A DNA stretch of 64,000 nt from Bolinopsis microptera (GCF_026151205.1 NC_087080.1:8831720-8895719), one strand, 5' to 3'. Counted from the stretch's first letter, positions 22,444 to 33,457 are shown. The notes: generated by a model from the sequence alone, not told the origin. A program made the numbers and translations.

Positions 22444-23190
22444 TCAAATTGGAGCTTTTGGGCTATCTTTGGGTACAATATTGTGTTCTCTTAGAGCTTG
22501 ATAATATCCGGTGGTAAATCCAGTTTTATACCATGACATAAGCATTGCTGCAAGTGCCTCATCTGAACACTTGCTACTAGAAAAGGGATGTGGTGGACAT
22601 GGTGGCTGAGGAATGGGTCCATGAGTGTGGCCTGTGGTGGACTGATTGTGCATGTTGTAAGGACTGTGGTGATGAATTGGACATGGAGGTGGTGGAGGGG
22701 GCATAGAATAATTAGGTGGTGGAGGATAATATTGATGATTCCAGCTATTGTGCGCACCATGGGGTTTAAAAGGGAACTCGTTGGTCTGAATATCAGGGGA
22801 TTTTACAGGAAGTTTCTTCAAGTCAGATAACATAACATCATTTTCCTCGTCATATTCAGTAAAACAGACAGTTGCAAACGTTTCACAGAGAGCAACAATT
22901 TCTGCTGCATAAAACAATCCATCGTCAATATACTTAGCCTGACAGTGTTCACCAACCTCCCAACTGTTAACTGTTGGAACTTTCTTTTTCTTGTTTCTCT
23001 TTTTCTTCTTTGAGGATAAATGATTTGTGTTAGGCTTAACAAAATTCTTGTTGTCAGATTTTGCTGCAGTAGTGCCATTATCCAATAATTCTGTTTTAAA
23101 TGAATCAATTGTTGAGTCCCAGGCTTTGATTAATGCTGAATCGTCCCATGCATCTGAGTCAGAGGTAAATATCTCTATTGGTTCTGCCAT
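22444..23190 (-). CDS. SMN1: Survival motor neuron (SMN) homologue, intronless
   Basis: 248 aa. SMN with Gemins assembles Sm rings on snRNAs. Domain order matches: the Gemin2-binding segment (DAWDDSALIKAWDSTIDSFK, residues 13-32); a Lys-rich stretch (61-70); a Tudor domain (about 75-130, WEVGEHCQAKYIDDGLFYAAEI onward), which in known SMN binds symmetric dimethylarginine; a Pro-rich region with poly-Pro and His/Asn-rich runs; and the C-terminal YG box (from about 210, LAAMLMSWYKTGFTTGYY) needed for self-association. A short tail follows the YG box. The whole protein is in one exon, whereas vertebrate SMN genes have several introns. All key segments are intact, so a working gene is likely. Confidence 0.94.
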   Translation of the reverse strand: MAEPIEIFTSDSDAWDDSALIKAWDSTIDSFKTELLDNGTTAAKSDNKNFVKPNTNHLSSKKKKRNKKKKVPTVNSWEVGEHCQAKYIDDGLFYAAEIVALCETFATVCFTEYDEENDVMLSDLKKLPVKSPDIQTNEFPFKPHGAHNSWNHQYYPPPPNYSMPPPPPPCPIHHHSPYNMHNQSTTGHTHGPIPQPPCPPHPFSSSKCSDEALAAMLMSWYKTGFTTGYYQALREHNIVPKDSPKAPI

Positions 23191-23610
23191 TGAATTCCTG
23201 AATTGGAGCGATATGAAAATCAGTGTTGATCATTATTGGTTTTGGTATACTTGTAATTTCGAGTATTATTTAAATTACATCAATACATCACAGGTCTATG
23301 ACAAATTTAAAAATGTTTTATTAGTGATATAGACACACAAAAAATATTATGGATGGCTAATTGAGGACTTGTAATAACTAAGATGGCTGGGATTTTCCTA
23401 TCTTGACCTGCAATGTAACGAAAGTGACTGTCGCTGACATGCAGCACCACTCATCTAGCAACAGATAAAAATGTATCCCATTGGGGATCCTAGCCGTAAT
23501 AGTACTGCTTTGTAAGCATTCTTTTAAAGTAGACTTAAGGGATCCCACAAGATAAAACACATCAGATGCAATCCAGATCTAATTAGAGCAAATATGGAAT
23601 GTAAGGTTCC
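23191..23610. other. intergenic region upstream of SMN
   Basis: Contains the SMN 5' flank. No coding signal or repeat recognised. Confidence 0.4.
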
Positions 23611-23613
23611 CCA

Positions 23614-23770
23614 TACCTCACAGAGTGGTTAGAGCTTCCACCTTCTACACAGAAGGTCCAGGGTTCGAATCACAGTGTGAGCTAATCTAGAGGGATAGCT
23701 AAAGATCCGCTGGCTCTGTGAGAAGTTAATTCGTGTAATATATAATATAATGTCTCCTCGGTTGACTCAG
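23614..23770 (+). mobile_element. tRNA-like SINE head (A and B boxes)
   Basis: The segment 23616-23682 reads as a tRNA-like unit: A-box-like CAGAGTGGTTAGAGC, a possible anticodon stem (ACCTT with AAGGT), B box GGTTCGAATCA (23662-23672), and closing CTCACA/TGTGAG ends. It is too short and its anticodon loop too large for a normal tRNA. About 90 bp of unrelated sequence follows. This matches the layout of a tRNA-derived SINE, but no tail or target duplication was established. Confidence 0.55.
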
Positions 23771-24021
23771 CCAAATAATCAAAACACTGTGATTGAAGGT
23801 TAAATGAGGAGGGTCCTGCCAAGAAGATTGTCGAGCCAGTAAACAAAATTCTGCAAGCTAATAATTCTGCAAGCTATCAAATACTAGCTATAAAACTTTC
23901 CTGTTTTCTCTTTTGGTTTAGGTTCTCCGTTCTTTAAACAGCTTTTGTAAGTATAAAAGATGCAACAGTTTATTTAGAGTGTACGAGCAAAAATCTTTAA
24001 ATCACCCATACTTGTTACCTG

Positions 24022-25255
24022 AGGACCCCAGGCTTTAATGTTGATAAACAGAAAAGATCGTTCTATTTAGCGTTAATTAGGTCTATATTTGAACATTGTT
24101 CTGTCATATGGTCCCCTCAATCTGCAACTCATCTTCAACAGTTTGTTGCTATCCAAAAGAGGGCTATTAAATGGATCAATGGTGAACCTTACTCTAGTTA
24201 TAATGACGATAAACTTGCTACAGAGCAAAAGAAACTAAATATTCTCCCTGTTAAACAGAAGTTTATTTATAACGATCTTATGACCTTCTATAAAATAGTG
24301 AATAGCATAATTCCAGTTTCGCTCCCTACATATATAGTCCTATGCCGTCCAGAGGGCACCCGATACACTAGGCACAATGCTCAAATAATTGATATGTCGG
24401 ATACTTCAACTTACATGAGTACCACTGTGCCCTGCTCGGATGCCTTCCGAAATAGCTTTTTTCATAGATCTATGCTGAAATGGAATAGTCTACCAGTATG
24501 TATCCGGCAGTCAGAGCGGATTTCTACTTTTAAGGCCAAACTGATCAAGTACCTCTGGGCTGCCGATACAGTCTGGCCAGATTAGCTCATCAGTCGACAG
24601 TCTTATGAGTCTCAGAAATCTGTTTTTCTTTAAAATCCTAAAACATTGTGTCAAACAGTATATATATACATTCAATTAAATCAAGTGATGCAATTGGCAG
24701 AGCACAATCAAATTTTAAGTGTTGCAATTGGCGGAGCACAATTCATTGCTACCAATAATTTTTTCAAAAACATTTTAACAAAACACATGATCTACTCCAT
24801 TATAGGGGCAGGGATGAGGTTGTATGAAATTTCTGATAGCTGAATCTCACGTTTGGTGTCCACCTTCTTTCATCTGTTTTTCTTGGTTACAATTCTGTCC
24901 GTCCAATTTCCTATCTGCTTGTCCTTTTCTTTTTTCTTTATCAGTTGTGACGGAATTGTAATGAACAAAATCCTTATAATTATTTATGATATGTTTGATT
25001 TCTTGTTAATGTTTGTCATTCTAATTTGGTAGACGGCCCCAACGTTAATGTGGCTCTTGCTATGTGTTGGTTCAGCCGAATTAATTATTATATAATCAAG
25101 TTTATTTTTCTCGTTAGTTGTCATCCGGCCAAACATTAAGCAACTTATATTGCAGTACCATTTATCATTTAGTAATCAATATATGTCATTGTAATTTTGC
25201 ATGGCTGAAATGTAACGCTTGATTTATATATATAATGATTAATTGAATTTTCAAA
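24022..25255 (+). mobile_element. 5'-truncated LINE, RT C-terminus and 3' UTR
   Basis: An open frame to TAG at 24583-24585 encodes a post-catalytic RT region: LIRSIFEHCSVIWSPQSATH, KRAIKWINGE, LKFNILPV-type block (KKLNILPVKQKF), and FRNSFFHRSMLKWNSLP near the end. This is the usual C-terminus of Jockey/CR1-like elements. The palm and endonuclease are missing. About 670 bp of 3' UTR-like sequence follows, ending in an A-rich AAATAAAAAAC near 25255. The 3' limit is uncertain. Confidence 0.72.
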
Positions 25256-25259
25256 TAAA

Positions 25260-26993
25260 AAACAACGAATAGAGATTAGGCGGAATGACAGGCTGAGCGC
25301 GGCTCAGTAACCGGGGCTGGTTACTGGATAATGGATAAGCAAATTTCATAAAAAGCCACACAACTAAACCAAACACAGTAGGGAAAACCTTAATTACACA
25401 TTTTTTTCGTTAATCGTTATTCTTTAACGATATGATATGAATATTTTAAAATAATTTCCTGGCCTTGTAACTCATAAAAATAATTATACAAACATGCAAC
25501 TGACATTTAATTTATTTGACACTGCAACCCCGCAAATATCAATAAGCGCGGCGCTTTTTTTCGAGATTATCGCATCAATATACGTAAAGGACGTTAAAGG
25601 ATTGGCAATTGCTATTACGTAAATTATATTACTTTCCTTGTGGCAACATTTCGAGAAAGCTGTCCGCGCTATTTCGAAAAAATTTAGACGAATCTCATTC
25701 TTCAAGTTAGAGTAGCAAGCAATTAATTGTAATATAACTAGCCATAAACATGAACACCTAATTCATGTTGATAAATTTGTTGTAGGTTTACAACCTACCA
25801 GGACGCGCGCCGAGTTGGACTCGTCGATAATATATGGAACAAATATTTTACGAGTATCACCCGTTAATGAATTTGTAAGGCTTTTTATTAAAATGTTACA
25901 TGTCACTTGTGACTTGTAGCGCGATGCACTACTGGGTCGCGCGCGCGCATCCAATAATGCTTCTCGCAACCACGTATGCAGATCGGCGAGATGCGAAGGA
26001 TTGACATCGTGAATCAACATGTCACGTGATCAATATCAGACATGACAGATTTTTGCCAAAATCTCGTCAGAGGAGAATTTCAATTTTATGTCATTATGTG
26101 AGAGCAACAAGCAATAAACTAACAAGCTATTTCAAGCCAAGTAATGCTGTGTAATTTCGTTCGATCCAACGTAACGGAATCCTTTGACGGATATATTACT
26201 CGGCTAAATTTCTTCGAAGTAGCGCGCGCCGGGCCAAATCATTAACAATGGTCAACGGAATCCTTAGCTGAGCTATAAGTTAGCTCATTCTTCAAACTAG
26301 TTGACCATTGACACTGCGATTTTAACTTGGGCCTTTAAGTTTGGGGACAGTAGTACTAACCAGCCGGCAGTTAGCCTATGAGTCACATTGAACATGTCAG
26401 CATTGGAAATGGATTTCTCTTTTTCTATAATTTAGAGAAAAAGACCTAATTCATTTTTGGTAATTATTCTTTGTGGTATACTGATTATCTCTGCCCAGGA
26501 AAAGTTACCGGCCAGCGGGCGCGCCACCAATATGATAGTTTCGATACAGCTGAAGACACCGCGCGTGTCTGTAAAGTAATTAGCCATTACAATTCATGTT
26601 TAGATTGCGCGCGCATAGGAATTCTGTCAAGAATAGTTAAATTTGACCACAAAATACCATAAATGTATTCACAATGCTTGGATAATGATGGTAAAAATTT
26701 AATCTTTAAAAGAATTTTTGAATTTTTAGTTTTCGTTCAACAAAACCGATTTTACAGTTCAAAAGCAGAATTTTCAACTTTTTAATAACAATCCCTTCAC
26801 GCCGCGCCGATATGTGTTTCTGTACTAATTTGCGCTCTTATTTCGCGTTGGATACTTTTACCTATAGATATGTCATTCTATAATTAGGATTGTTTCTGGG
26901 GCTCGCTTGCAATATATATATTCAACATTTTCTTTCCTATTTCCGTACATTTTGTATTTTCCTCGTTCGTGGTAATTAGTTTTTATTAGCACA
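25260..26993. other. intergenic, AT-rich with GCGCGC patches
   Basis: No gene supported. It contains a segment (about 26170-26265, TTTCTTCGAAGTAGCGCGCG and following bases) that recurs near 41285-41390. Short ORFs lack features. Confidence 0.45.
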
Positions 26994-27383
26994 ATGAGCA
27001 AACGATCACGTACCGAAATAGAAGTTCAATTTCTTAGCGACTGTGTATACTCTGCGTTAGTCAAATCTGGATACTCAAAGCTTCCTTTCTGTAAGTACAT
27101 TTTGGCACATTTTGTATTGTCAGAATTTGACGGACGCGTAGAAGACCATGTGAATCAATTTCCCCATTATTTTGGTTACGTTCGTAATTACTTGGATTCG
27201 CGAAATTTTCGTCGAATTATTGGTCAAGCCAAGTGTATCGCCGATAATAAAGAGGTTTTAGATTCTCTTAAGCAGACTTATAGGAGTGATCAAATTCGCA
27301 TTTCACATGAAAACAGTAGGCCACAAGTAGAAGGCGTCCCTTGTAGTGTTTGTTTTAATATAAATCAAGAGGCTTGCATATAA
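26994..27383 (+). CDS. 129-aa orphan protein, possible retroelement gag-like ORF
   Basis: ATG at 26994 opens a clean frame: MSKRSRTEIEVQFLSDCVYS, then a helical, aromatic-rich body, and CSVCFNINQEACI before a TAA. I do not recognise it. Its last eight codons lie in the first copy of the 318-bp repeat. The next bases of the repeat, in another frame, encode IDTGAELSLYGT, which looks like the catalytic-loop motif of a retropepsin. A zinc-knuckle-like Cys pair followed by a DTGA motif would fit a broken gag-protease junction, but there is no RT in the surrounding sequence. Confidence 0.5.
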   Translation: MSKRSRTEIEVQFLSDCVYSALVKSGYSKLPFCKYILAHFVLSEFDGRVEDHVNQFPHYFGYVRNYLDSRNFRRIIGQAKCIADNKEVLDSLKQTYRSDQIRISHENSRPQVEGVPCSVCFNINQEACI

Positions 27384-28067
27384 TGAACATATTGACACGG
27401 GTGCAGAGTTGAGTCTGTATGGAACCTAGTAGTTTCAGATCCTTGTTTAACTTGCCGTACAGCAAGGTCATTCACTACTTAAACTTTAGCCCGGCGAGGC
27501 ACATAACTCCCTCTACAACTCCATGACAAATGTTTCATATATACTAGCCGAGTTCACAAGTTATATCCTTGTGTTTGAGAAGAGCTCGTTAGAACTGCTT
27601 CCTTTCCCTTCAGTATCCCACAGTCTCTCGAGTTTCGTAACTGCCAGAGAACTCTCTTAAACAATTACTAGACTCGGTGATTATAAATCAAGAGGCTTGC
27701 ATATAATGAACATTATTGACACGGGTGCAGAGTTGAGTCTGTACGGAACCTAGTAGTTTCAGATCCTTGTTTAACTTGCCGTACAGCAAGGTCATTCACT
27801 ACTTTAGCCCGGCGAGGCACATAACTCCCTCTACAACTCCATGACAAATGTTTCATATATACTAGCCGAGTTCACAAGTTATATCCTTGTGTTTGAGAAG
27901 AGCTCGTTAGAACTGCTTCCTTTCCCTTCAGTATCCCACAGTCTCTCGAGTTTCGTAACTGCCAGAGAACTCTCTTAAACAATTACTAGACTCGGTGATT
28001 ATAAATCAAGAGGCTTGCATATAATGAACATATTGACACGGGTGCAGAGTTGAGTCTGTACGGAACC
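27359..28067 (+). repeat. 318/323-bp tandem repeat, 2.2 copies
   Basis: Copies at 27359-27681 (323 bp) and 27682-27999 (318 bp), then a partial copy of 68 bp at 28000-28067. They are near identical; copy 1 differs by a small insertion (ACTTAAACTTT for ACTTT) and a few bases. The 68-bp part occurs three times and contains the DTGA motif. The 250-bp part is non-coding, with stops in all frames I read. The array separates the 129-aa ORF from the 1139-aa ORF, and the ATG of the latter lies at the edge of the partial third copy. Confidence 0.9.
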
Positions 28068-28068
28068 T

Positions 28069-31000
28069 ATGTCAAACAATGACGGAGGTGATAATTTGAA
28101 AAGTAGATGCAACAAAATTTTATCCGAATTTGCTAATAACGAGTTAGGTCGTGGAAAGAGTTTTAAGGAAATCCACGAATGCATATGCAGGACTTCCTAC
28201 GAAATTCTTTCTAGCTACGATAAAAGTGTCGAAAATTTCGAAATATCTTTGAGCGAATTAAAAGTGGAATTTGAGCGGTACAAATCGGAACTAACCATCA
28301 ATGTTGCAAAATTCAATGATCATTTAACCGAGGCTAGTGCGCTTATCCACTATGGCAGTGGTCTTTCAGGAAGTCAGGTCGAGAATTTAGACCGTACTAT
28401 ATTTTGCACTGAATTTTCTAAAACAGACATCGAGCAACATCTGTCTAATCTACCAGATTATCGCCACATTAAGTCATCCGATCCAAATATTGAGCTTGGG
28501 GACCTGTTTAATGAATACTGTTCGCACGTCCTTACGTACCATTTCGAACCAGGTTTCTTTAAACTGGGTACAAAATATAGTTTAACTGGCCCTAAAGGAG
28601 GGAAAAGATTGTCCGATTATGCACAATCTGTCTGCTTAAATTACCTTTTACTTCCGAGAAATCATGGTATTTACAGTGAGTTAAGACCCATACTTGCTGT
28701 CCACAGTAATGCCCGGACACGCTACAAGCCCCACCCTCTAGTTGACGATCTTTATATCCCAAGAATTCCTCCAGCTAGTGTCGCTGATGAAAAAGTTGAA
28801 ATACTAAGAGAACTCCAATCAATTTTGCTGGGGACTCCCCAGATACCACTTTTGTATGAAGGTTGGGATTTGGTTAAATCATGTCCTAAACAGGTAGCAG
28901 CTAACTCACGATTAGTTGACCTTATGTCAATTAGAGAACATTCCCTTAGTTTCCAGTCTGGTAATAATTTCTTGAAGGCCAAACCAAAAGAGCATTACCA
29001 AAATTTGTCGATTGACGAGGTGAAATGCACCTTAAAGAGTTATAGTTTGATTTGTGATAGCGACTTCCAAAAATACGACGAAAGTTTTCTTAGAAAAAAA
29101 CTTGAAGAAGCTGAGTCTACAAGGAGCTTTGCAATGTGGTATGATCACGCCGTTATTTTAAACAGAAGTTACATCCTTTTTGTCGTTTGGCCTTTATACA
29201 GCAAGTCCCTTTACCAATCAAATGATCTATGTGAAGGGGATTTACAAAAAGCTGTCGAGCAAATTTACATCCATTACATAGCTATGTCTCCTTCGACAAC
29301 CAAAAGCGAAGAGGCATTACAAGAATTTAGAACTAACCAGTTAGCTGCCTTTAAAGTTACAATTAAAACAAACTGCGGAATCGAATTCACGGACAGATTA
29401 AAATTTGTGAATGGCGATGCGCCTGTAAGGAGTGTTGAGAATGGTTCAAACAAGAGTGGACCGTATCGTAATCCTACCTTATTAGAATGCTTCCCTATAG
29501 ATCATTATGAATATTACGAAATTGTAAAATTTGAACACATGACATTCGACAAAACTACAAAACATGCTAATAAAGGTGGGTTCTTCGAAAATCCTGAAAA
29601 TCGCGGAAAATCGCTACAAGATTTAAAAGATAAACCCGCCTCAGCATTAGAACTAATGAAAATAAGATGGCCACATAAGCGTCTTGATAATATGAATAGC
29701 GAACAGATAAAAGAGTTTTTGAAAAATGACTTAGGGGGTATAAGGCGACCCCCTATTCTATTCATGGCTACTCCTGATAAATCACCTGAAGAAATTGGTC
29801 TTGAAGGGGCTGAACTTTTGGGAAATGAATGTCTTCATGGTCTCAGAGGCGAAACCCTCAAATCATTCAAACACATTCCAGGACCTCAAGGTGACGGACC
29901 ATTAAAATTAGTACATGAGATTATATCCAATTGTTGTAATTTTGATTACGGATCAAAACACGAAAAATCTGGCGAGTCAGTTTTTAAGAATTTAATTGAA
30001 ATTGTTCAGAAACTAGAAATGAAATTATTTCCAGACGGGTTGTCCTGTAATATTTGCGGGGATATTTTTACTTTGTCAATTGTGACCAAATGTCCTAAAT
30101 GCCTTTATTATACTTACTTCAGAGCACTTCTAGAAATTCATATATTTGGATACAAAGATGAGTCTAAACGGTCAGGTGCCTCCACATTGCTGCTTCATAA
30201 TATCATTTTTGTATGGTTTAAAACTTTGAAAGAAATACAGATTACGATACCTACTGCTCTTAAAGTTATTAATTCTATTTACTTCCTCGGCATAGTTTAC
30301 TACATGGGTCCAACATTCGAACTTACTAACTTTTTGTCAGTGCATGCCGGACGCATGGAAGATATTTTTCGGCAACTGAAGGTCTCTGCTCACAGTTTTA
30401 CCAATCGAAAACACTTTCAAGAGAGTTTCCTGCTTAATGTCCTAAAACGTCAAGAAATCTCCAGATACTTTAAAACTGCAAACAATTTCAAAACTTATCG
30501 TAGCACAGTTTCTTCTGCCATCACTGCATTTCATCAAAGAAGTCCTATTCCTGACATTGTTTTTACCAAAGAATTTATAACGTCCAACATCCAAGACTTT
30601 GCAGGACACGTTTATCGCATTTCAAATTTTGTCGTTTCCAATACTAATGAACGATATATGAGTTTGTCCTCGGAAAACGACCTTAAATTCTTTTCCTCTA
30701 GAGAATGTCGCTCAGAAAACTGTCTGTCATCATGCCCACCATGTTTATCAAAGTTATTTCCTGATTTCCCAATCCACAATATATTGACATCAACGATTGA
30801 GATAATTCTAAATACCAAAGCTGCTATCTATCAGAAATTTGCTTGCAACATTTTTGTCAATGGTGGGGTAGATTTCTCCAATTTGCGTAAACTATTAGGT
30901 CAGGGCCCACTATTAACACCTGATATCATAACGTCAAGCGAAATAATAGAAAATATTAACATTGATAGGGAAAATCCTAGCAGACAAAAGCTGCCTGCAA

Positions 31001-31488
31001 ACTTTTCGTCAATGTTGAAATTATTGATTGAAATGTTTCCCTCTGATCCTGAAAAATACGATAAGCTTAAACACAGCAACATGGCTAAATGTATTTCCAA
31101 AATTCTTAACGCTGTCCCAGATGAAATTATTCACTTAGACAGTAGTAGTCGCAGATTAGCCTTGGCATCATCTAGTTGTATTAAGGATCCAAAAGACAGT
31201 AATAATAATAGACAGCATAATGAATTAGCATACTATACAAGTAGGATTACGGACTCAATTGAACTCATAAGCACCAAATTGTTATCTTACCAAAAAGACA
31301 TCGACAAACTATCAGGTGCCGTAGATAAATTAATTACTAATAGGCAATCAACCGATTCCATTGAGGACAATCAGTTTGTCAAGAAACTTAGAGAAAAACA
31401 AAAATTAAAGCTCATAGCTCTCGAAGTCTTGAACAAGCTCACCTATGAAATTAGTACTCACAATTATTTTATGTACAGATCACTATAA
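28069..31488 (+). CDS. 1139-aa intronless orphan protein with zinc-ribbon-like Cys
   Basis: One uninterrupted frame from ATG 28069 to TAA 31486-31488. Visible parts: an N-terminal coiled-coil-like segment (about 40-100); a long mixed globular region; a conserved-looking segment around residue 588 (LLGNECLHGLRGETLK); a CxxC pair doublet at 660/663 and 675/678 that could bind zinc; a helical stretch after it with STLLLHNIIFVWFK and HAGRMEDIFRQLKVSAHSF; a second Cys cluster (880, 885, 889, 892); and a C-terminal coiled coil (about 1060-1120). The LHN...EEd/E-rich FRQLK layout reminds me of large multi-copy orphan proteins of cnidarians and sponges that may be transposon-derived. That is from memory and unverified. 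I assign no function. Confidence 0.75.
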   Translation: MSNNDGGDNLKSRCNKILSEFANNELGRGKSFKEIHECICRTSYEILSSYDKSVENFEISLSELKVEFERYKSELTINVAKFNDHLTEASALIHYGSGLSGSQVENLDRTIFCTEFSKTDIEQHLSNLPDYRHIKSSDPNIELGDLFNEYCSHVLTYHFEPGFFKLGTKYSLTGPKGGKRLSDYAQSVCLNYLLLPRNHGIYSELRPILAVHSNARTRYKPHPLVDDLYIPRIPPASVADEKVEILRELQSILLGTPQIPLLYEGWDLVKSCPKQVAANSRLVDLMSIREHSLSFQSGNNFLKAKPKEHYQNLSIDEVKCTLKSYSLICDSDFQKYDESFLRKKLEEAESTRSFAMWYDHAVILNRSYILFVVWPLYSKSLYQSNDLCEGDLQKAVEQIYIHYIAMSPSTTKSEEALQEFRTNQLAAFKVTIKTNCGIEFTDRLKFVNGDAPVRSVENGSNKSGPYRNPTLLECFPIDHYEYYEIVKFEHMTFDKTTKHANKGGFFENPENRGKSLQDLKDKPASALELMKIRWPHKRLDNMNSEQIKEFLKNDLGGIRRPPILFMATPDKSPEEIGLEGAELLGNECLHGLRGETLKSFKHIPGPQGDGPLKLVHEIISNCCNFDYGSKHEKSGESVFKNLIEIVQKLEMKLFPDGLSCNICGDIFTLSIVTKCPKCLYYTYFRALLEIHIFGYKDESKRSGASTLLLHNIIFVWFKTLKEIQITIPTALKVINSIYFLGIVYYMGPTFELTNFLSVHAGRMEDIFRQLKVSAHSFTNRKHFQESFLLNVLKRQEISRYFKTANNFKTYRSTVSSAITAFHQRSPIPDIVFTKEFITSNIQDFAGHVYRISNFVVSNTNERYMSLSSENDLKFFSSRECRSENCLSSCPPCLSKLFPDFPIHNILTSTIEIILNTKAAIYQKFACNIFVNGGVDFSNLRKLLGQGPLLTPDIITSSEIIENINIDRENPSRQKLPANFSSMLKLLIEMFPSDPEKYDKLKHSNMAKCISKILNAVPDEIIHLDSSSRRLALASSSCIKDPKDSNNNRQHNELAYYTSRITDSIELISTKLLSYQKDIDKLSGAVDKLITNRQSTDSIEDNQFVKKLREKQKLKLIALEVLNKLTYEISTHNYFMYRSL

Positions 31489-32916
31489 ATATTAGAGCAA
31501 GCAAGTCCTTTTAACCTATTTTGTATCATTCAGTATGATTTATTTTGTGTCGATTTCAAGTATTATTTATTTTGTGTCAATTGTTCGGTGTAAGTATTAA
31601 ATAAGTCAGATTGATTCTATTGCAGTTATTTTATGTATCGTGACAAATTTATTTTATGATTGATTTATTCCAAGTTAAGTCATTGCATTTATATTATTTT
31701 TATTACATATTTTTATCTTGACTAAATTCAACAAAATTCAACGAAAATTTGTCGAGCAAAACATGTTTACATGTTTTTGAATCCAATGGAGTAGTTGCGA
31801 AAATTATTTGTTTATTATATACATTTTTAACATTATTTTTGAGAGAAAGATTGAGAAATTGACTGTTGTGTGAGGAGCCATGAAGTACTCATTGAGTTAA
31901 GATCACCTATTCGATCCTGCTAGTTGTGTGGTTGAAAAACACTGCATTAGGCTAGATTGTGGATCATAGTGTTGAGCTGGCTCAATGACTGCCTTGGAAT
32001 TCACACCAGGAAGGAAATGAGCTACCAAATTTAGTTATGAAAGATAGGGAAGGGATTTGATGTAGTAACTTACATTTTTACAAAGTAGTTGGGAAGTAGT
32101 TGCTAAATAAATGCAGGGTAAAGTTTAGTTGGTGTAGTAAAAGTATCATGTTAAGCTTGTTTTCTTCTGGAAAAGGTCAGTGTCTCGTTTTATTATTATT
32201 TTATCGTCTGTTATTGTAATTATAAGAATCATAATTTTGTAACGTTTTAAATCATTTGTAAAAACATAACAAATATCTGATGCTGCTTTAATAGGTAAGA
32301 CCTCCTCGTTGGTAAGCAGTGGGTGATGCAGATTTTGTTGGCTATGATTAACCGTTTGTGGGATAATGGCAGGGAGTTTATCCTTATTTTCACGTTTCAC
32401 AGTAATCGAATTAACATTTTGCTCTTAGAACATTCGCTCGAGAAATATATTCCCTGCCATTGCTCATTTAATGCTGTAAAACATCATCTACAAGCTTGAT
32501 GTTTTACAGTATGTTATTTTTCCAGCTACAATTTTTGTATTAGCAGACTATACCTTATTTTATTTTAAAATATTTTAACTGTATTTTAAGTGTGAGTGCA
32601 GAATTGAACTGTGTTGATATGTTCCTACAAGATTACAACTGGTTGTACTGTAAGTCTTCTGAGTACCAGCTCAGTACCCCTCACCTTCCTGGTAGAGAAA
32701 ATCTGACTTTGCCACAACTACGTTCATATTTTGTACAATACAAGGTGATTTTCATTCAGTTTTAAGTCTGTTTAGTAACATTTTAACGTGAATATGACAT
32801 CACCTGACTATCAGCTCTGTTCTATGCTCATTGAGAACTAAACGTTCAAATCAAATTACAACAAGATTGTCATTTTTTCCGATTCTTGGAATATAGTTTA
32901 ATATTTCATATCCCTT
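31489..32916. other. AT-rich 3' flank of the orphan gene
   Basis: No gene seen. A 13-bp perfect hairpin with a 10-nt loop (CTGTAAAACATCA and its complement) lies at 32474-32509. Confidence 0.45.
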
Positions 32917-32949
32917 TTTGAATGGTGATTATGTTATTTAAAATAATCT

Positions 32950-33457
32950 TATTTTACCAAAACCCATATTCATGGGTAGAGTGGACCGCTGCCAGTGTCT
33001 CTCTTTCCCAAACAAAAGGAAATGATATTAATTTGATTGACCGTTCTCAAATGCAAAATGATACCGAGAATGAAATCGGTCGCTCGCTTTTCCCATTCAT
33101 TCACGGCTTACGAATTGTAATAAGTTTCGATTGATTACATCAGTCAGATGCTGTAAAAATCTCTTTGGGTTGCGTTCGGATCGATACCTAGTATTTCGGG
33201 GTAAGGGTAGTAGTTATTGCTTATTGAATTAGCTGAAGTTTATTGAATCTTTATTGCCGAGTACAGCTGCCTTTGGGTAGATCTTCTTAATCTATTACAA
33301 TTGTAAATGAATGGGAAAAGCGAGCGACCGATTTCATTCTCGGTATCATTTTGCATTTGAGAACGGTCAATCAAATTAATATCATTTCCTTTTGTTTGGG
33401 AAAGAGAGACACTGGCAGCGGTCCACTCTACCCATGAATATGGGTTTTGGTAAAATA
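32950..33457. repeat. 152-bp perfect inverted repeat with 204-bp spacer
   Basis: Arms 32950-33101 and 33306-33457 appear exact reverse complements; the spacer is 33102-33305. The arms carry an open stretch (WVEWTAASVSLSQTKGND) in each direction, so the same peptide appears on both strands. No target duplication is evident at the outer edges. Confidence 0.9.

Noticed and set aside
23614-23682. Functional tRNA gene
   Set aside because: It has A and B boxes, but the length and anticodon loop do not fit a normal tRNA; a SINE head is more likely.
25484-26020. Small minus-strand ORFs of 73 and 85 aa
   Set aside because: No domains, splice context or composition typical of coding sequence.
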